This document shows, one piece after another, positions 5,305 to 6,345 of a stretch of DNA of 6,345 nucleotides. The translations under genes were made by a program, and so were the position numbers. The notes under the pieces are model-generated. The model saw only the letters and a list, made by a program, of their open reading frames with translations. It did no database searches and was not told where the DNA came from. Position 1 is the first letter of the stretch; each line of letters opens with the position of its first letter. The DNA is from Ignavibacteriales bacterium (GTDB lineage Bacteria; Bacteroidota; Ignavibacteria; Ignavibacteriales; Melioribacteraceae): the NCBI GenBank assembly GCA_020059785.1, contig JAGVBL010000298.1, forward strand, positions 1 to 6,345. Reading direction: 5' to 3'.

Positions 5305-6345
5305 ATGCCTACCTTTGAAGAGATGGGGATAAGTAAAAATGTGGTTGAAGCCGTTAGAGAGCTTGGCTTCGATAATCCGATGCCAATTCAGGAAAAAGTT
5401 ATTCCTCATTTAATGCAACCGGAATTTACCGATCTGGTTGCTTTAGCGCAGACGGGCACCGGAAAAACGGCAGCTTATGGATTACCAATAATTGAGAGAA
5501 CAGAACCATCACTAAATAAAATACAATTTTTGATTTTAAGTCCAACCCGCGAGCTATGTCTTCAGATATCCGATGACCTTGCAAGTTTTGCAAAATACAA
5601 TCAGCAAATAAAAATAGCCGCTGTCTTTGGCGGTTCAAGTATTGAAAGACAAATTGAAAAAATCCGTAAAGGAGTTCATATAATTTCTGCTACACCGGGA
5701 AGATTATTAGACTTGATAAATAGAAAAATTGTAAACCTTAATTCATTAAAAATAGTTGTTCTTGATGAAGCCGACGAAATGTTAAGTATGGGATTCCGGG
5801 ATGATTTAGAATCTATTCTTGAAACAACACCAAAGGGAAAAAACACACTCCTTTTTTCTGCAACCATGCCTTTTGAAGTTGCTTCAATTGCAAAAAAATA
5901 TATGATTAATCCAGTGGAAATTTCTGTTGGCAAACGAAATGCCGGCGCCGAAAACATTGAACACATCTGTTATTTTGTTAATGCAAGAGAAAGATACCCG
6001 GCGTTAAAAAGAATTGTGGATAATAACCCGGAGATTTATGGAATAGTATTCTGCCGCACCAGAAAAGAGACACAGGAAGTTGCAGATCAATTAATGAAGG
6101 ATGGTTATAATGCTGACGCATTGCACGGAGATCTTTCCCAGGCACAACGCGATATCGTAATGAATAAATTCAGAATTAAACACCTTCAGCTCTTGGTTGC
6201 TACAGATGTTGCTGCACGCGGACTTGATGTTGAAAACCTTACTCACATTATCAATTATAACCTTCCGGAAGAATTAGAAATTTATACTCACCGGAGTGGT
6301 AGAACCGGGCGTGCCGGTAGAAAAGGAATTTCAATTGCAATTGCA
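5305..6345 (+). CDS. DEAD-box ATP-dependent RNA helicase (partial, C-terminus beyond window edge)
   Basis: The ATG at 5305, six bases after AAGGA at 5294-5298, opens a frame of 347 codons that is still open at the right edge. The two RecA-like helicase domains are nearly complete, with all motifs: Q motif (GFDNPMPIQ, Gln29), motif I AQTGTGKT at 48-55, Ia PTREL at 80-84, GG at 109-110, Ib TPGR at 130-133, motif II DEAD at 154-157, motif III SAT at 185-187, motif IV around VFCRTR at 248-253, motif V ATDVAARGLD at 299-308, and motif VI HRSGRTGR at 329-336. These enzymes use ATP to open short RNA duplexes in ribosome assembly, RNA decay or cold adaptation. The C-terminal extension that would separate a DeaD/CsdA-like protein (with a DbpA-type RNA-binding domain) from RhlE-like ones is outside the window, so no gene symbol is assigned. 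The terminator upstream implies a separate transcript. Confidence 0.95.
   Translation, partial: MPTFEEMGISKNVVEAVRELGFDNPMPIQEKVIPHLMQPEFTDLVALAQTGTGKTAAYGLPIIERTEPSLNKIQFLILSPTRELCLQISDDLASFAKYNQQIKIAAVFGGSSIERQIEKIRKGVHIISATPGRLLDLINRKIVNLNSLKIVVLDEADEMLSMGFRDDLESILETTPKGKNTLLFSATMPFEVASIAKKYMINPVEISVGKRNAGAENIEHICYFVNARERYPALKRIVDNNPEIYGIVFCRTRKETQEVADQLMKDGYNADALHGDLSQAQRDIVMNKFRIKHLQLLVATDVAARGLDVENLTHIINYNLPEELEIYTHRSGRTGRAGRKGISIAIA

Noticed and set aside
1..6345. CRISPR array, tRNA or rRNA genes, insertion sequence ends
   Set aside because: No regularly spaced repeats, no cloverleaf-like segment, and no transposase-like frame or terminal inverted repeats with flanking duplications were recognised by eye.

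Overview
The window looks like a piece of a chromosome from an AT-rich bacterium of the Bacteroidota/Ignavibacteriota neighbourhood. The best lineage clue is a broken gene ending in a PNPFNPTTSIKYS ... VYDILGR ... GTYFYRL ... KKM type C-terminal domain. That tail is characteristic of secreted proteins of Ignavibacteria-like and Bacteroidota-like lineages (type IX secretion-type sorting tails). The lineage is an inference from this tail and the general look of the proteins; no rRNA or other marker is present.

Layout. (1) Bases 1-1158, minus strand: a two-gene AbiE-type (type IV) toxin-antitoxin module. The AbiEi-like antitoxin comes first in transcription order. The AbiEii-like nucleotidyltransferase toxin overlaps it by 34 bases and runs off the left edge. 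(2) Bases 1157-1200: nested inverted repeats on the antitoxin start codon, a good candidate for the module's autoregulatory operator. (3) Bases 1200-1763, minus strand: a decayed secreted-protein gene that keeps its ribosome binding site, signal peptide and C-terminal sorting tail, but has lost its body and carries a frameshift at a short 7-base tandem repeat. (4) Bases 1764-1922: divergent intergenic region with stem-loop elements. (5) Bases 1923-4544, plus strand: an intact clpB disaggregase gene. (6) Bases 4655-5158, plus strand: a bacterioferritin-type gene with its own good sigma70-like promoter and a strong hairpin terminator. (7) Bases 5305-6345, plus strand: a DEAD-box RNA helicase gene cut by the right edge.

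How the parts relate. clpB, the bacterioferritin gene and the helicase gene point the same way and have generic stress and maintenance roles (protein disaggregation, iron storage and detoxification, RNA remodelling). The promoter before the ferritin gene and the terminator after it suggest separate transcription rather than one operon. The left third is accessory in character: a toxin-antitoxin pair directly abutting a gene relic. This fits a small variable spot beside a conserved clpB locus. I found no tRNA, rRNA, CRISPR array, transposase or clear insertion sequence. I did not find a convincing wholly new system; the most rewarding places to look are the AbiE operator and the repeat-associated break in the secreted-protein relic.
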